Part shown: piece after piece, positions 36,015-42,740 of the stretch
How positions within the stretch are numbered: the stretch's first letter is position 1
Layout of the letters: each line of letters opens with the position of its first letter
NCBI RefSeq assembly: GCF_025147765.1
Contig: NZ_CP102265.1
Span: 594,501 to 658,500 of the forward strand
Direction: 5' to 3'
Length of the DNA: 64,000 nucleotides
Source of the DNA: Blautia obeum ATCC 29174
GTDB taxonomy: Bacteria; Bacillota; Clostridia; Lachnospirales; Lachnospiraceae
The notes under the pieces: model-generated
The model's input: the letters and a program-made list of their open reading frames with translations, nothing else
The model's database searches: none
What the model was told of the DNA's origin: nothing
Program-made: the position numbers and the translations under genes

Positions 36015-36058
36015 AATATTTTACTTTTTGTGCGGAAACAGGTATTATATAGGTAAAA
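36015..36058 (+). promoter_or_regulatory. Promoter cassette A before proC
   Basis: TTTACT, 17 bases containing GGAAAC, then TATTAT. The surrounding ~50 bases closely match those before the small gene at 44587 (TTTACT-17-TATCAT). Position is over 90 bases upstream of the proC start. Confidence 0.6.
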
Positions 36059-36150
36059 TGTTACTGTGTATTTGTAAAGTGACAGAGTAACAATAACAGG
36101 AAGATTTTCTGTGTACAGACAAAGATTTTCACACAAGGAGAAAGATTATC

Positions 36151-36945
36151 ATGAAAATTGGTTTTATCGGTTGTGGAAATATGGCAACAGCCATGTTAAA
36201 GGGAATTCTGAAAAGTGGAGAAGTGGCAGCGACAGATATGATCGCTTCTGCAAAATCAGATAAGACACGTAAAAAGATCGAGCAGGAACTTGGCATTCAG
36301 AAGGCAGATACTAACGCACAGGTTGTGGATTTTGCGGATGTAGTTTTTCTGGCAGTGAAGCCACAGTTTCTGGAAGGTGTTCTGAATGAAATTAAAGACA
36401 GTGTAAAAGAGGAACAGATTTTTATCTCTATTGCACCGGGTAAAACATTACAGTGGCTTGGGGAACATCTGGGAGAAAAAACAAAAGTTATCCGTACTAT
36501 GCCAAATACTCCGGCAATGGTTGGTGAGGGAATGACAGCGCTTTGTGTAAATGAGCTGGTCACAGAAAAAGAAACTGCACTTGCCGTAAAACTTTGCAAT
36601 ACCTTCGGAAAGACAGAAGTGATTCCGGAACATCTGATGGATGCGGTTGTAGGTGTTTCCGGAAGCTCTCCGGCATATGTGTTTATGTTTCTTGAAGCAA
36701 TGGCAGATGCAGCAGTTGCAGACGGAATGCCGAGAGCACAGGCATACAAATTTGCGGCACAGTCCGTGCTCGGAAGTGCAAAACTGATGCTTGAGACAGG
36801 CAAACATCCGGGTGAACTCAAAGATATGGTCTGCTCTCCGGCAGGAACGACAATTCAGGCAGTGCGTGTTCTGGAAGAAAAAGGTCTGCGCAGTGCAGTG
36901 ATCGAGGCTCAGACTGCATGTGTGAAAAAAGCAAAAGGAATGTAA
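36151..36945 (+). CDS. proC: Pyrroline-5-carboxylate reductase
   Basis: 264 residues. N-terminal Rossmann GFIGCGNMATAMLKG; middle VFLAVKPQ; IRTMPNTPAMVGEGMTAL; and the C-terminal dimer domain GVSGSSPAYVFMFLEAMADA and HPGELKDMVCSPAGTTIQ. Makes proline with NAD(P)H. Monocistronic, AAGGAG before ATG. Confidence 0.96.
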   Translation: MKIGFIGCGNMATAMLKGILKSGEVAATDMIASAKSDKTRKKIEQELGIQKADTNAQVVDFADVVFLAVKPQFLEGVLNEIKDSVKEEQIFISIAPGKTLQWLGEHLGEKTKVIRTMPNTPAMVGEGMTALCVNELVTEKETALAVKLCNTFGKTEVIPEHLMDAVVGVSGSSPAYVFMFLEAMADAAVADGMPRAQAYKFAAQSVLGSAKLMLETGKHPGELKDMVCSPAGTTIQAVRVLEEKGLRSAVIEAQTACVKKAKGM

Positions 36946-36958
36946 AATAAAATTTAAA

Positions 36959-37318
36959 TTGACAGGCAGACACTCATCAATGCACAGAAGTATCCGGATG
37001 ATACTGATAGGATCGCTGGGCGTGTTTTTTTATAATTATTTTTTGCTTCTTGGGACAGCACGTCTCAAAGCACAGACAGCATTTGTGATAAATGAACTCT
37101 GGCCAGCGCTGATCATTCTTTTTTCCTGCTGGATCCTGAAAGAAAAGATGAATCTGGGAAATACAGCGGTGATTGCCAATCTGGCATATCTGATTCCGTT
37201 TGTGTCGCTGATTCTGACACATTTTGTTCTGGGAGAAAAGATTACCGTGTTTTCTGTTCTGGGTCTGGTACTGATCGTGACAGGCATTATTATACAGATG
37301 ATAGTAAATAAAAAATGG
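36959..37318 (+). pseudogene. EamA/DMT transporter remnant with internal deletion
   Basis: One frame joins the third and fourth helices of the first EamA repeat (GVFFYNYFLLLGTARLKAQT, INELWPALIILFSCWILKEK) directly to the last two helices of the second (YLIPFVSLILTHFVLGEK, GLVLIVTGIIIQMI). About 120 of the usual ~300 residues remain. N-terminus and middle are lost, so it cannot form a ten-helix carrier. The open frame runs on into the next gene (to 37354). Confidence 0.75.
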
Positions 37319-37331
37319 AGGCATCAGAGAT

Positions 37332-38279
37332 ATGATATATACGGTGACGTTTAATCCTTCTCTGGATTATATAGTAGGCGTTGATGAATTTAAAACAGGA
37401 AAAGTAAACAGAACAGCAGAGGAACTTATTTTGCCCGGAGGAAAGGGAATCAATGTGTCAATCGTACTTCAAAACCTGGGAATGGAAAGTATCCCACTTG
37501 GTTTTGCCGGCGGGTTTACAGGAGAAGAGATTCGCAGACTGATGAAAGAGCGGAAGATAGAAGAGCAGTTTGTGCGGGTAAAGAAAGGAATCTCAAGAAT
37601 CAATGTAAAATTGCGTTCTCTGCAGGTGGGAGAGAATGGTGAAAAAACTGTATCAGAGGAATCTGAAATAAATGGTATGGGACCGGAAATCAGTGGAGAA
37701 GAACTGGAAATTTTTTATCAGCAGCTAGATGCTCTGCAAAAAGGGGACATCCTTGTTCTTGCCGGAAGCATTCCGACGGTTCTTCCATCTACGATCTACC
37801 GTGATATTATGAAACGTTTGCAGAAGCGAGAAGTTATGATCGTTGTGGATGCAACCAAAAATCTGCTGGTAAATGTACTGGAGTATCATCCGTTTCTGAT
37901 CAAGCCAAATAATTATGAGCTTGGAGAAATTTTTGGTGTTACGTTGAGCACAAAAGAAGACGTTATTCTTTATGCAAAAAAACTGCAGGAAATGGGCGCT
38001 GCAAATGTACTGGTCTCTATGGCGGGAGATGGGGCAGTTCTTGTGGCGGAAGATGGATCCACTTACAAAAGTGAAGCACCGGAAGGTAAGGTAAAGAATT
38101 CTGTTGGTGCAGGAGATTCCATGGTAGCCGGATTTTTATATGGATATTTGAAGTCTGGTATATATGAAGATGCTTTTTATTATGGAGTCTGTACTGGAAG
38201 TGCAAGTGCTTTTTCAGAGAATCTTGCAACACGAGAAGAAGTGGATACACTGTTGAGGAATATAAAAAACAGAGCATAA
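37332..38279 (+). CDS. fruK: 1-phosphofructokinase (PfkB family)
   Basis: 315 residues. Begins IYTVTFNPSLDYIVGVDEF, with LPGGKGINVSIVLQNLG for substrate binding and NSVGAGDSMVAGFLYG holding the catalytic aspartate; the FruK/LacC branch. No fructose PTS gene lies nearby, so tagatose-6-phosphate kinase is an alternative. GGAGG stands 8 bases before the ATG. Confidence 0.87.
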   Translation: MIYTVTFNPSLDYIVGVDEFKTGKVNRTAEELILPGGKGINVSIVLQNLGMESIPLGFAGGFTGEEIRRLMKERKIEEQFVRVKKGISRINVKLRSLQVGENGEKTVSEESEINGMGPEISGEELEIFYQQLDALQKGDILVLAGSIPTVLPSTIYRDIMKRLQKREVMIVVDATKNLLVNVLEYHPFLIKPNNYELGEIFGVTLSTKEDVILYAKKLQEMGAANVLVSMAGDGAVLVAEDGSTYKSEAPEGKVKNSVGAGDSMVAGFLYGYLKSGIYEDAFYYGVCTGSASAFSENLATREEVDTLLRNIKNRA

Positions 38280-38306
38280 ATTAATTCAAGTCGAACAAAA
38301 AAAGAT

Positions 38307-38357
38307 ATCTCCGTGTATGAAAAGGGAAAGAGAGGATTCATGCACGGAGATTCTTTT
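38307..38357 (+). terminator. Terminator after the 1-phosphofructokinase gene
   Basis: ATCTCCGTGTATGA and TCATGCACGGAGAT, one G-U, then TCTTTTATC. It overlaps the apparent start of the remnant frame that follows. Confidence 0.78.
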
Positions 38358-38359
38358 AT

Positions 38360-38502
38360 CGAAAATCAGAAGTATCCGATGAAGCCTTCTTCTACGAGTT
38401 CATGTAAACGGTCGATCGGGAACATGGCGTTGACATCTTTATTGATATCGGAGTTGTCGAAGTCGCCGTGTGTAACCATCAGCATATCAGAAGGAGTAGG
38501 AA
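38360..38502 (-). pseudogene. C-terminal scrap of a glycine/sarcosine/betaine/proline reductase B-type protein
   Basis: On the minus strand, PSDMLMVTHGDFDNSDINKD and FPIDRLHELVEEGFIG read in one frame to a stop. This resembles the segment around HGxYDN...D.N.VFPIDRL in GrdB/PrdB-type selenoprotein subunits. Only about 45 codons remain, and no start. It adjoins, head to head, the cytidylate-kinase-like remnant. Confidence 0.5.
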
Positions 38503-38795
38503 GATGTGCAGATTATATTTTTCGTGATCACAGAAATGTTTTGAATATATATATCTATGCGCCGGTGGATGCACGCTATAAAAATTGTGTGGAAGTGCTC
38601 AAAATGAAGCCGGAGGAAGCAACAAAAATGATCTACAAAGTAGACAAAGCACGTACAGCATATCATAAGCGATATGCGAAATATGCACCAGGTGATCTGG
38701 ACAGCAAGCAGATCATGATCGATTCCAGCATGCTGGGAGTTAAGGGAACGGCAGAAGTGCTGGCAGAGATCGTACAGCGGAGATTTGGACTATAG
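38482..38795 (+). pseudogene. Cytidylate-kinase-like protein remnant, N-terminus lost
   Basis: From GVGRCADYIF on, the frame matches the cytidylate-kinase-like family (Cytidylate_kin2): NVLNIYIYAPVDARYKN, KVDKARTAYHKRYAKYAPG, IMIDSSMLGVKGTAEVLAEI. The ATP-binding loop and first half are missing. The frame stays open upstream to 38313 through the terminator and the antisense GrdB-like scrap, which is not kinase sequence. Codons are still intact, so the loss may be recent. Confidence 0.7.
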
Positions 38796-38838
38796 ATATT
38801 AACTGAAATGAGAATAAAATGAATAAGTGTAAGACAAG

Positions 38839-38879
38839 AAATAGTTATAATTCCGGAGTGGGGTTATAACTATTTTTAT
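38839..38879 (+). terminator. Hairpin with arms identical to the MarR operator
   Basis: AAATAGTTATAA (38839-38850) and TTATAACTATTT (38864-38875), extended inward by two wobble and two G-C pairs, with TTTTTATG after. It can act as a terminator. The arms equal the outer 12 bases of the dyad before the marR-like gene (45139-45177). Confidence 0.6.
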
Positions 38880-39006
38880 GTTAATATTTATTTACACGTG
38901 CGTCCTTTTTGGCGTTTTTGGCGTCTAATAAGTAGAAGCACATAAACAGAAGCTTTTACACAACATTTCCTGATGACCGGTCAGAAACAGGAGAATGGAG
39001 AAATCA

Positions 39007-39528
39007 ATGAACAATGAATTTTTGATACGAAGGGCGAAGAAAGACGACAAAGATGCCTTCTGCAGACTGATGGATGAGCATTTGCAGTGTATGTACAAGA
39101 TGGCATCTGCATATCTCAAGAATGATGAAGATGTTGCCGATGCAATCCAGGATACCATTCTTTCCTGCTATGAAAATCTGAGAAGTCTGAAGCAGAACAG
39201 ATACTTCAAGACCTGGATGCTGCGGATTCTGATCAATAAATGCAAGGATATTCTGAAGCAGAAGAAACAGGTCACCTACACGGATCAGATGCCGGAGACT
39301 CCTTTTTATGAGGAAGAATATGCTGCAAAAGAATGGGCACAGATGCTGGAACCGCTGGATAATAAATATCGTCTGGTGATCCTTCTGTACTATATGGAAG
39401 GCTTTAATATCCGGGAAATCAGTGACATTCTGGATATGAAAGAAAGTACTGTGAAGTCACGTCTTCAGCGTGGCAGAAAACAGATTGCAGAACTGTATGA
39501 ATATAAAGTCAGGGAGGGACGTGCCTAA
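39007..39528 (+). CDS. ECF-type RNA polymerase sigma factor
   Basis: 173 residues from ATG 39007 (GGAG six bases before); ATG 38995 is the alternative. Region 2: RLMDEHLQCMYKMASAYL and DVADAIQDTILSCYENL, then TWMLRILINKCKD. Region 4: YYMEGFNIREISDILDMKES and TVKSRLQRGRKQI. Its stop overlaps the start of the DUF4179 gene as TAATG, the usual sigma/anti-sigma pairing. Targets are unknown; its own promoter is not obvious. Confidence 0.92.
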   Translation: MNNEFLIRRAKKDDKDAFCRLMDEHLQCMYKMASAYLKNDEDVADAIQDTILSCYENLRSLKQNRYFKTWMLRILINKCKDILKQKKQVTYTDQMPETPFYEEEYAAKEWAQMLEPLDNKYRLVILLYYMEGFNIREISDILDMKESTVKSRLQRGRKQIAELYEYKVREGRA

Positions 39529-40979
39529 TGATGAGTCTTAATGATAATGAAAAGGATTTTCAGAAAAAACTTCAGGAAGAAACAGAAATACCAGTGATCG
39601 TGCATGAGCGTGTGAATCAGGCATATCGTCTGATCGAGAATAATACTGCGGTACAGAAAAAAGTACCAAAAGATCCTTATCACTGGATGAAGATCGGAGG
39701 AAGAATTGCAGGGGGGATGGCAGCAGTGCTTGCAGTTGGATTTGTACTTTGTGCGGTGAATCCTGTCATGGCCAAAAATCTTCCGGTGTTTGGAGGACTT
39801 TTTGAAATGCTGCAAGATAACGTGAGCTTCTTTGGTGATTTTGCGGATCATGCAACGACTCTGGAAGCTGTTGATACAACTGAGACAGAAAGAACCGCGG
39901 CAGACACTGGGTCAGACACAGAAGGAAATCCATCGGAAGATACTGAGGCGGGACAGGATACGAAAAAAGATGACACCGCATATACCAAGACAGCAGATGG
40001 TCTGACTATCACATGCTCGGAAGTATACGCGAACAGTCAGGCGGTCTATGTAACCATGCAGTTTAAGAGCGAGCAGCCATTTCCGAAGACAGAAACTCGG
40101 GCGGAAAGTGGAACACCAGTTATTGATCTGGATATGACTGGTGGTGTGGATTTTAACGCAGAGGCGGATCCGGTCATCGATGGTCAGGTGGAAGGAAAGT
40201 TTCTGGATGACAACACCTATGCATGTATTTTCCGTTATGATCTTGCACATGCGGCAAAAGATTACACCGAATATAATGAGAAATACAATGAAATGACGCA
40301 GCAGGTGTTGGATGAAATGGGAATAACACTGGATGAGCTGGATGATGAGACAGATGAAGGTTATGCGCTGCTGGAAGAATATATCAATAAAGTGTCTGAG
40401 CGTGGTGGAGCATATCAGAAATATATTAAAGATATTGAGATTCCGGATACCTTTAACCTGCATCTGGATATTACGAAGGTAAGAGGACTGGAAGCAGACT
40501 ATGAGTGGTCAGAAGCTGATGAAGAAAAATATGGAACAGATGCGGGCTACTACAAATATGAAGGTGACTGGAACTTTGATATTCCGGTTACAGTAGACGA
40601 TTCTCAGACTGAGGTTCTGGAATTGAACGATACAAATGAGGCAGGTATCGGCCTCAGATCCGTAATCCGTACACCATATGAGCTGACGGTAAATGAGCTT
40701 TATGAGGATGGCTCTGACAGTGACTGTTTTATGGTTGCTCTTGATGCCAACGGAAATAAGCTTCCATATAATGATTCGGCTGGAAACTGCAATAATTTTA
40801 CAATCCAGGACAGAGATATTTCCACGGTTGACATCTACATTCTGGACTATACTCAGTACATGGATGAACTGAAGGGACCAGATAATTACAACAATAATGA
40901 AAACAAACCAGAGGGTCAGAAGTGGAGTGATCTTCTTGACCAGTATGCAAAATATCATAAGACTCTGCATTTTGACTGA
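39528..40979 (+). CDS. DUF4179 protein, probable membrane anti-sigma factor
   Basis: 483 residues. A ~58-residue cytoplasmic N-terminus that could hold the sigma factor, one membrane helix (GRIAGGMAAVLAVGFVLCAV), then VNPVMAKNLPVFGGLFEML as in DUF4179. An acidic Thr/Asp/Glu-rich spacer and a large extracellular beta-rich domain follow. Translationally coupled to the ECF sigma gene. The C-terminal YAKYHKTLHFD recurs in a small frame at 35806-35979. The signal sensed outside is unknown. Confidence 0.88.
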   Translation: MMSLNDNEKDFQKKLQEETEIPVIVHERVNQAYRLIENNTAVQKKVPKDPYHWMKIGGRIAGGMAAVLAVGFVLCAVNPVMAKNLPVFGGLFEMLQDNVSFFGDFADHATTLEAVDTTETERTAADTGSDTEGNPSEDTEAGQDTKKDDTAYTKTADGLTITCSEVYANSQAVYVTMQFKSEQPFPKTETRAESGTPVIDLDMTGGVDFNAEADPVIDGQVEGKFLDDNTYACIFRYDLAHAAKDYTEYNEKYNEMTQQVLDEMGITLDELDDETDEGYALLEEYINKVSERGGAYQKYIKDIEIPDTFNLHLDITKVRGLEADYEWSEADEEKYGTDAGYYKYEGDWNFDIPVTVDDSQTEVLELNDTNEAGIGLRSVIRTPYELTVNELYEDGSDSDCFMVALDANGNKLPYNDSAGNCNNFTIQDRDISTVDIYILDYTQYMDELKGPDNYNNNENKPEGQKWSDLLDQYAKYHKTLHFD

Positions 40980-41066
40980 TAATAGTATAGAATGAAAGAA
41001 ATAAAAAGATAGTATTTCTTGCAATAAAACACTGAGATACCTTTGGTAAGACAGAAGTTTTGTTTG

Positions 41067-41155
41067 GTCAACCATTATTTCTACAAACGTAGAATTAGTG
41101 GTTGACTTTTTATTTCTACAGATGTAGAATACAAATAACTTCTACAAATGTAGAA
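41067..41155 (+). promoter_or_regulatory. Promoter with three BlaI-type operator boxes
   Basis: Boxes TTCTACAAACGTAGAA (41079-41094), TTCTACAGATGTAGAA (41114-41129) and TTCTACAAATGTAGAA (41140-41155) surround TTGACT (41102-41107) and TAGAAT (41125-41130), spacer 17. Box 2 covers the -10 and box 3 the start site. Box 1 is the loop end of a longer dyad GTCAACCA...TGGTTGAC (41067-41107) followed by TTTTT, which may also terminate the sigma/DUF4179 operon. BlaI/MecI/CopY repressors bind TACA-NN-TGTA dyads. Confidence 0.85.
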
Positions 41156-41179
41156 AATAAAAATCAGGGAGAATCAATT

Positions 41180-42073
41180 ATGAAAACAAAAACAACAAAA
41201 TTTATGACACTTATGACCGTATCAGCACTGGGGATTTTTTCGGCTGGAACTGTTATGGCAGCCGGAAATAATGATTTCTATACACAGCCGCCGGCTGGTT
41301 CTGCCTGGGAGAAGGCAGATACGGAAGGTACTTATGCCAGCTATACGAATGGAAGTGATTATGTAAATATTTATAAATATTCACTGGAAGATGTCAAAAC
41401 AGGAATTGCCAAATGTAACGACACATATGAGGCCTGCTACCAGACAATTTATTCAGAGGGAAACAGTCTGTATATGGCAGTAGGATATGCAAAAGATGCA
41501 GATGATATCGGTGACGTCAGAAAATTTGTAGAGTATATTTCTTATCCGGGAAATCCGTCTCTTACGAGAGAGGCTGACGAAAATTCTGATAAATCAGAGC
41601 CCGGTACTTCTGAACAGAAGTCTGGGGGAGAGACAAATTCCTCTGATTCTGATACAGAAAAAAACGCTTCTGTCAGTTCATCAGACAGCAGTGATGATTC
41701 AGATATCCGTACTACTTCACCGATGACATTAGTTGACAGTGATGGAAATACAATTGAGATCAATTATATTCTTCACAAAGATTATTCCTGTGAATATCGT
41801 GGAGATGATGGAATGGAATATACTGATAACGGAGATGAAACCTATACAGACGAAAATGGAAATACCTACGCAGCTCTGAATGATGACACACATCATCTGG
41901 GACATACGCTGGAACAGCATGATCTTCAGGATGCGGACGGCAATACAGTGACAGTTACGGAAACTACAAATGGTGATTATTATTTCCGTGACGACAATGG
42001 CACCGGATTTACAGACAACGGAGACGGAACATGGAGCGATGAAAATGGCAGCAGCTATACCGAAATGAATTGA
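41180..42073 (+). CDS. Secreted protein with DNGDGTW/DENGNSY C-terminal domain
   Basis: 297 residues from ATG 41180 (GGGAG before it); the upstream start lies in the operator region. Signal peptide MKTKTTKFMTLMTVSALGIF...AGTVMAAG, with AxA-type cleavage. An N-terminal domain with AGSAWEKADTEGTYASYTN and YEACYQTIYSEGNSLYMAVG follows, then a disordered Ser/Asp/Glu spacer. The last 87 residues contain two DNGDxTxxDENGxxY units. This last domain is homologous to the C-terminus of the BlaR1-like protein (42741-44489). No membrane anchor or LPXTG, so it is probably released. Function unknown; probably under the BlaI-like repressor. Confidence 0.85.
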   Translation: MKTKTTKFMTLMTVSALGIFSAGTVMAAGNNDFYTQPPAGSAWEKADTEGTYASYTNGSDYVNIYKYSLEDVKTGIAKCNDTYEACYQTIYSEGNSLYMAVGYAKDADDIGDVRKFVEYISYPGNPSLTREADENSDKSEPGTSEQKSGGETNSSDSDTEKNASVSSSDSSDDSDIRTTSPMTLVDSDGNTIEINYILHKDYSCEYRGDDGMEYTDNGDETYTDENGNTYAALNDDTHHLGHTLEQHDLQDADGNTVTVTETTNGDYYFRDDNGTGFTDNGDGTWSDENGSSYTEMN

Positions 42074-42075
42074 TA

Positions 42076-42219
42076 GGTAACTGTTCACAGGTAATATTCC
42101 GCGAGGTGTTTTGCCATGAATATGGAAAAATCCCGAGACATACGGGGCAAAATCCTATCACCGTAGGTGATCTGGAATGGATTTTGACCAAGTTGCTGTG
42201 AACGGAGTGAACAGTAACA
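42076..42219. repeat. Structured intergenic repeat, copy 2 (MITE-like)
   Basis: 144 bases with imperfect terminal inverted repeats GTAACTGTTCAC (left) and GTGAACAGTAAC-type (right). Inside are the stem CAAAATCC (42148-42155) / GGATTTTG (42179-42186) around ATCACC-GTA-GGTGAT, and the hairpin GTTGCTGT / ACAGTAAC (42192-42199 / 42211-42218). It is the same element as 15526-15629, in opposite orientation. It separates the secreted-protein gene from its terminator, as an insertion would. No coding capacity. Confidence 0.78.
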
Positions 42220-42230
42220 TTGATAGCGAC

Positions 42231-42270
42231 GAGCTTCTGTAAAATGTGCAGAAGCTCTTGCCATTTTTTG
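42231..42270 (+). terminator. Terminator of the secreted-protein gene
   Basis: GAGCTTCTG and CAGAAGCTC enclose 9 bases, followed by TTGCCATTTTTT. Confidence 0.8.
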
Positions 42271-42293
42271 GCCCTGTGGTAAAATAAAATTAT

Positions 42294-42309
42294 TCCTACA
42301 TTTGTAGAA
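42294..42309 (+). promoter_or_regulatory. BlaI-type operator box before the blaI-like gene
   Basis: TCCTACATTTGTAGAA has CTACA-TT-TGTAG arms like the three boxes at 41079-41155. TAAAAT (42280-42285) is a candidate -10 just upstream, so the box would cover the transcript start and give autoregulation. Confidence 0.8.
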
Positions 42310-42344
42310 AATATATCAGATGTGAATCAGGAGGGTGGAAAAGA

Positions 42345-42734
42345 GTGAAAAAAACATATCAGAGATTACCTGAATCAGAATTGGATATCATGCTTGTTCT
42401 TTGGAACGGAACTCCTCCGATGACCAGGCCGGAAATTGAAAAAGTAATCAATACAAAGAAAAAACTTGCATCGACAACAATCCTTTCACTGCTGACAAGA
42501 CTGGAGAGTAAAAATTTTGTGGAAGTGACGAAACAGGGAAAATTAAACCTGTATACTCCATTGGTTTCGCAGTCAGATTATCAGGCACATGAGAGTCAGA
42601 GTGTTCTTGAGAAACTCTATGGAAATTCATTAAAAAAATTTGTCACCTCACTTTATCAGGGGAAAAAAATCAGTTCTGAAGAAATTCATGAACTCAGCGA
42701 TTTTCTTAAGGAGCTGGAAGACGGGGAGGAATAG
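42345..42734 (+). CDS. BlaI/MecI/CopY-family repressor
   Basis: 129 residues, GTG start with GGAGGG upstream. Winged HTH: RLPESELDIMLVLWNGTPPM, TTILSLLTRLESKNFVEVTK. The C-terminal dimerisation region (SLKKFVTSLYQGKKISSEEI) has the family layout in which a protease cleaves to relieve repression. Next gene, 6 bases on, is the cognate M56 protease. Regulates itself and the secreted-protein gene, by shared operator boxes (inference). Confidence 0.93.
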   Translation: MKKTYQRLPESELDIMLVLWNGTPPMTRPEIEKVINTKKKLASTTILSLLTRLESKNFVEVTKQGKLNLYTPLVSQSDYQAHESQSVLEKLYGNSLKKFVTSLYQGKKISSEEIHELSDFLKELEDGEE

Positions 42735-42740
42735 CAAATT

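Noticed and set aside
36015..36058. ECF-type promoter reading (GGAAAC as -35)
   Set aside because: A sigma-A pair TTTACT-17-TATTAT explains it better; no CGTC-like -10 at proper spacing. Kept only as an open possibility in the cassette finding.
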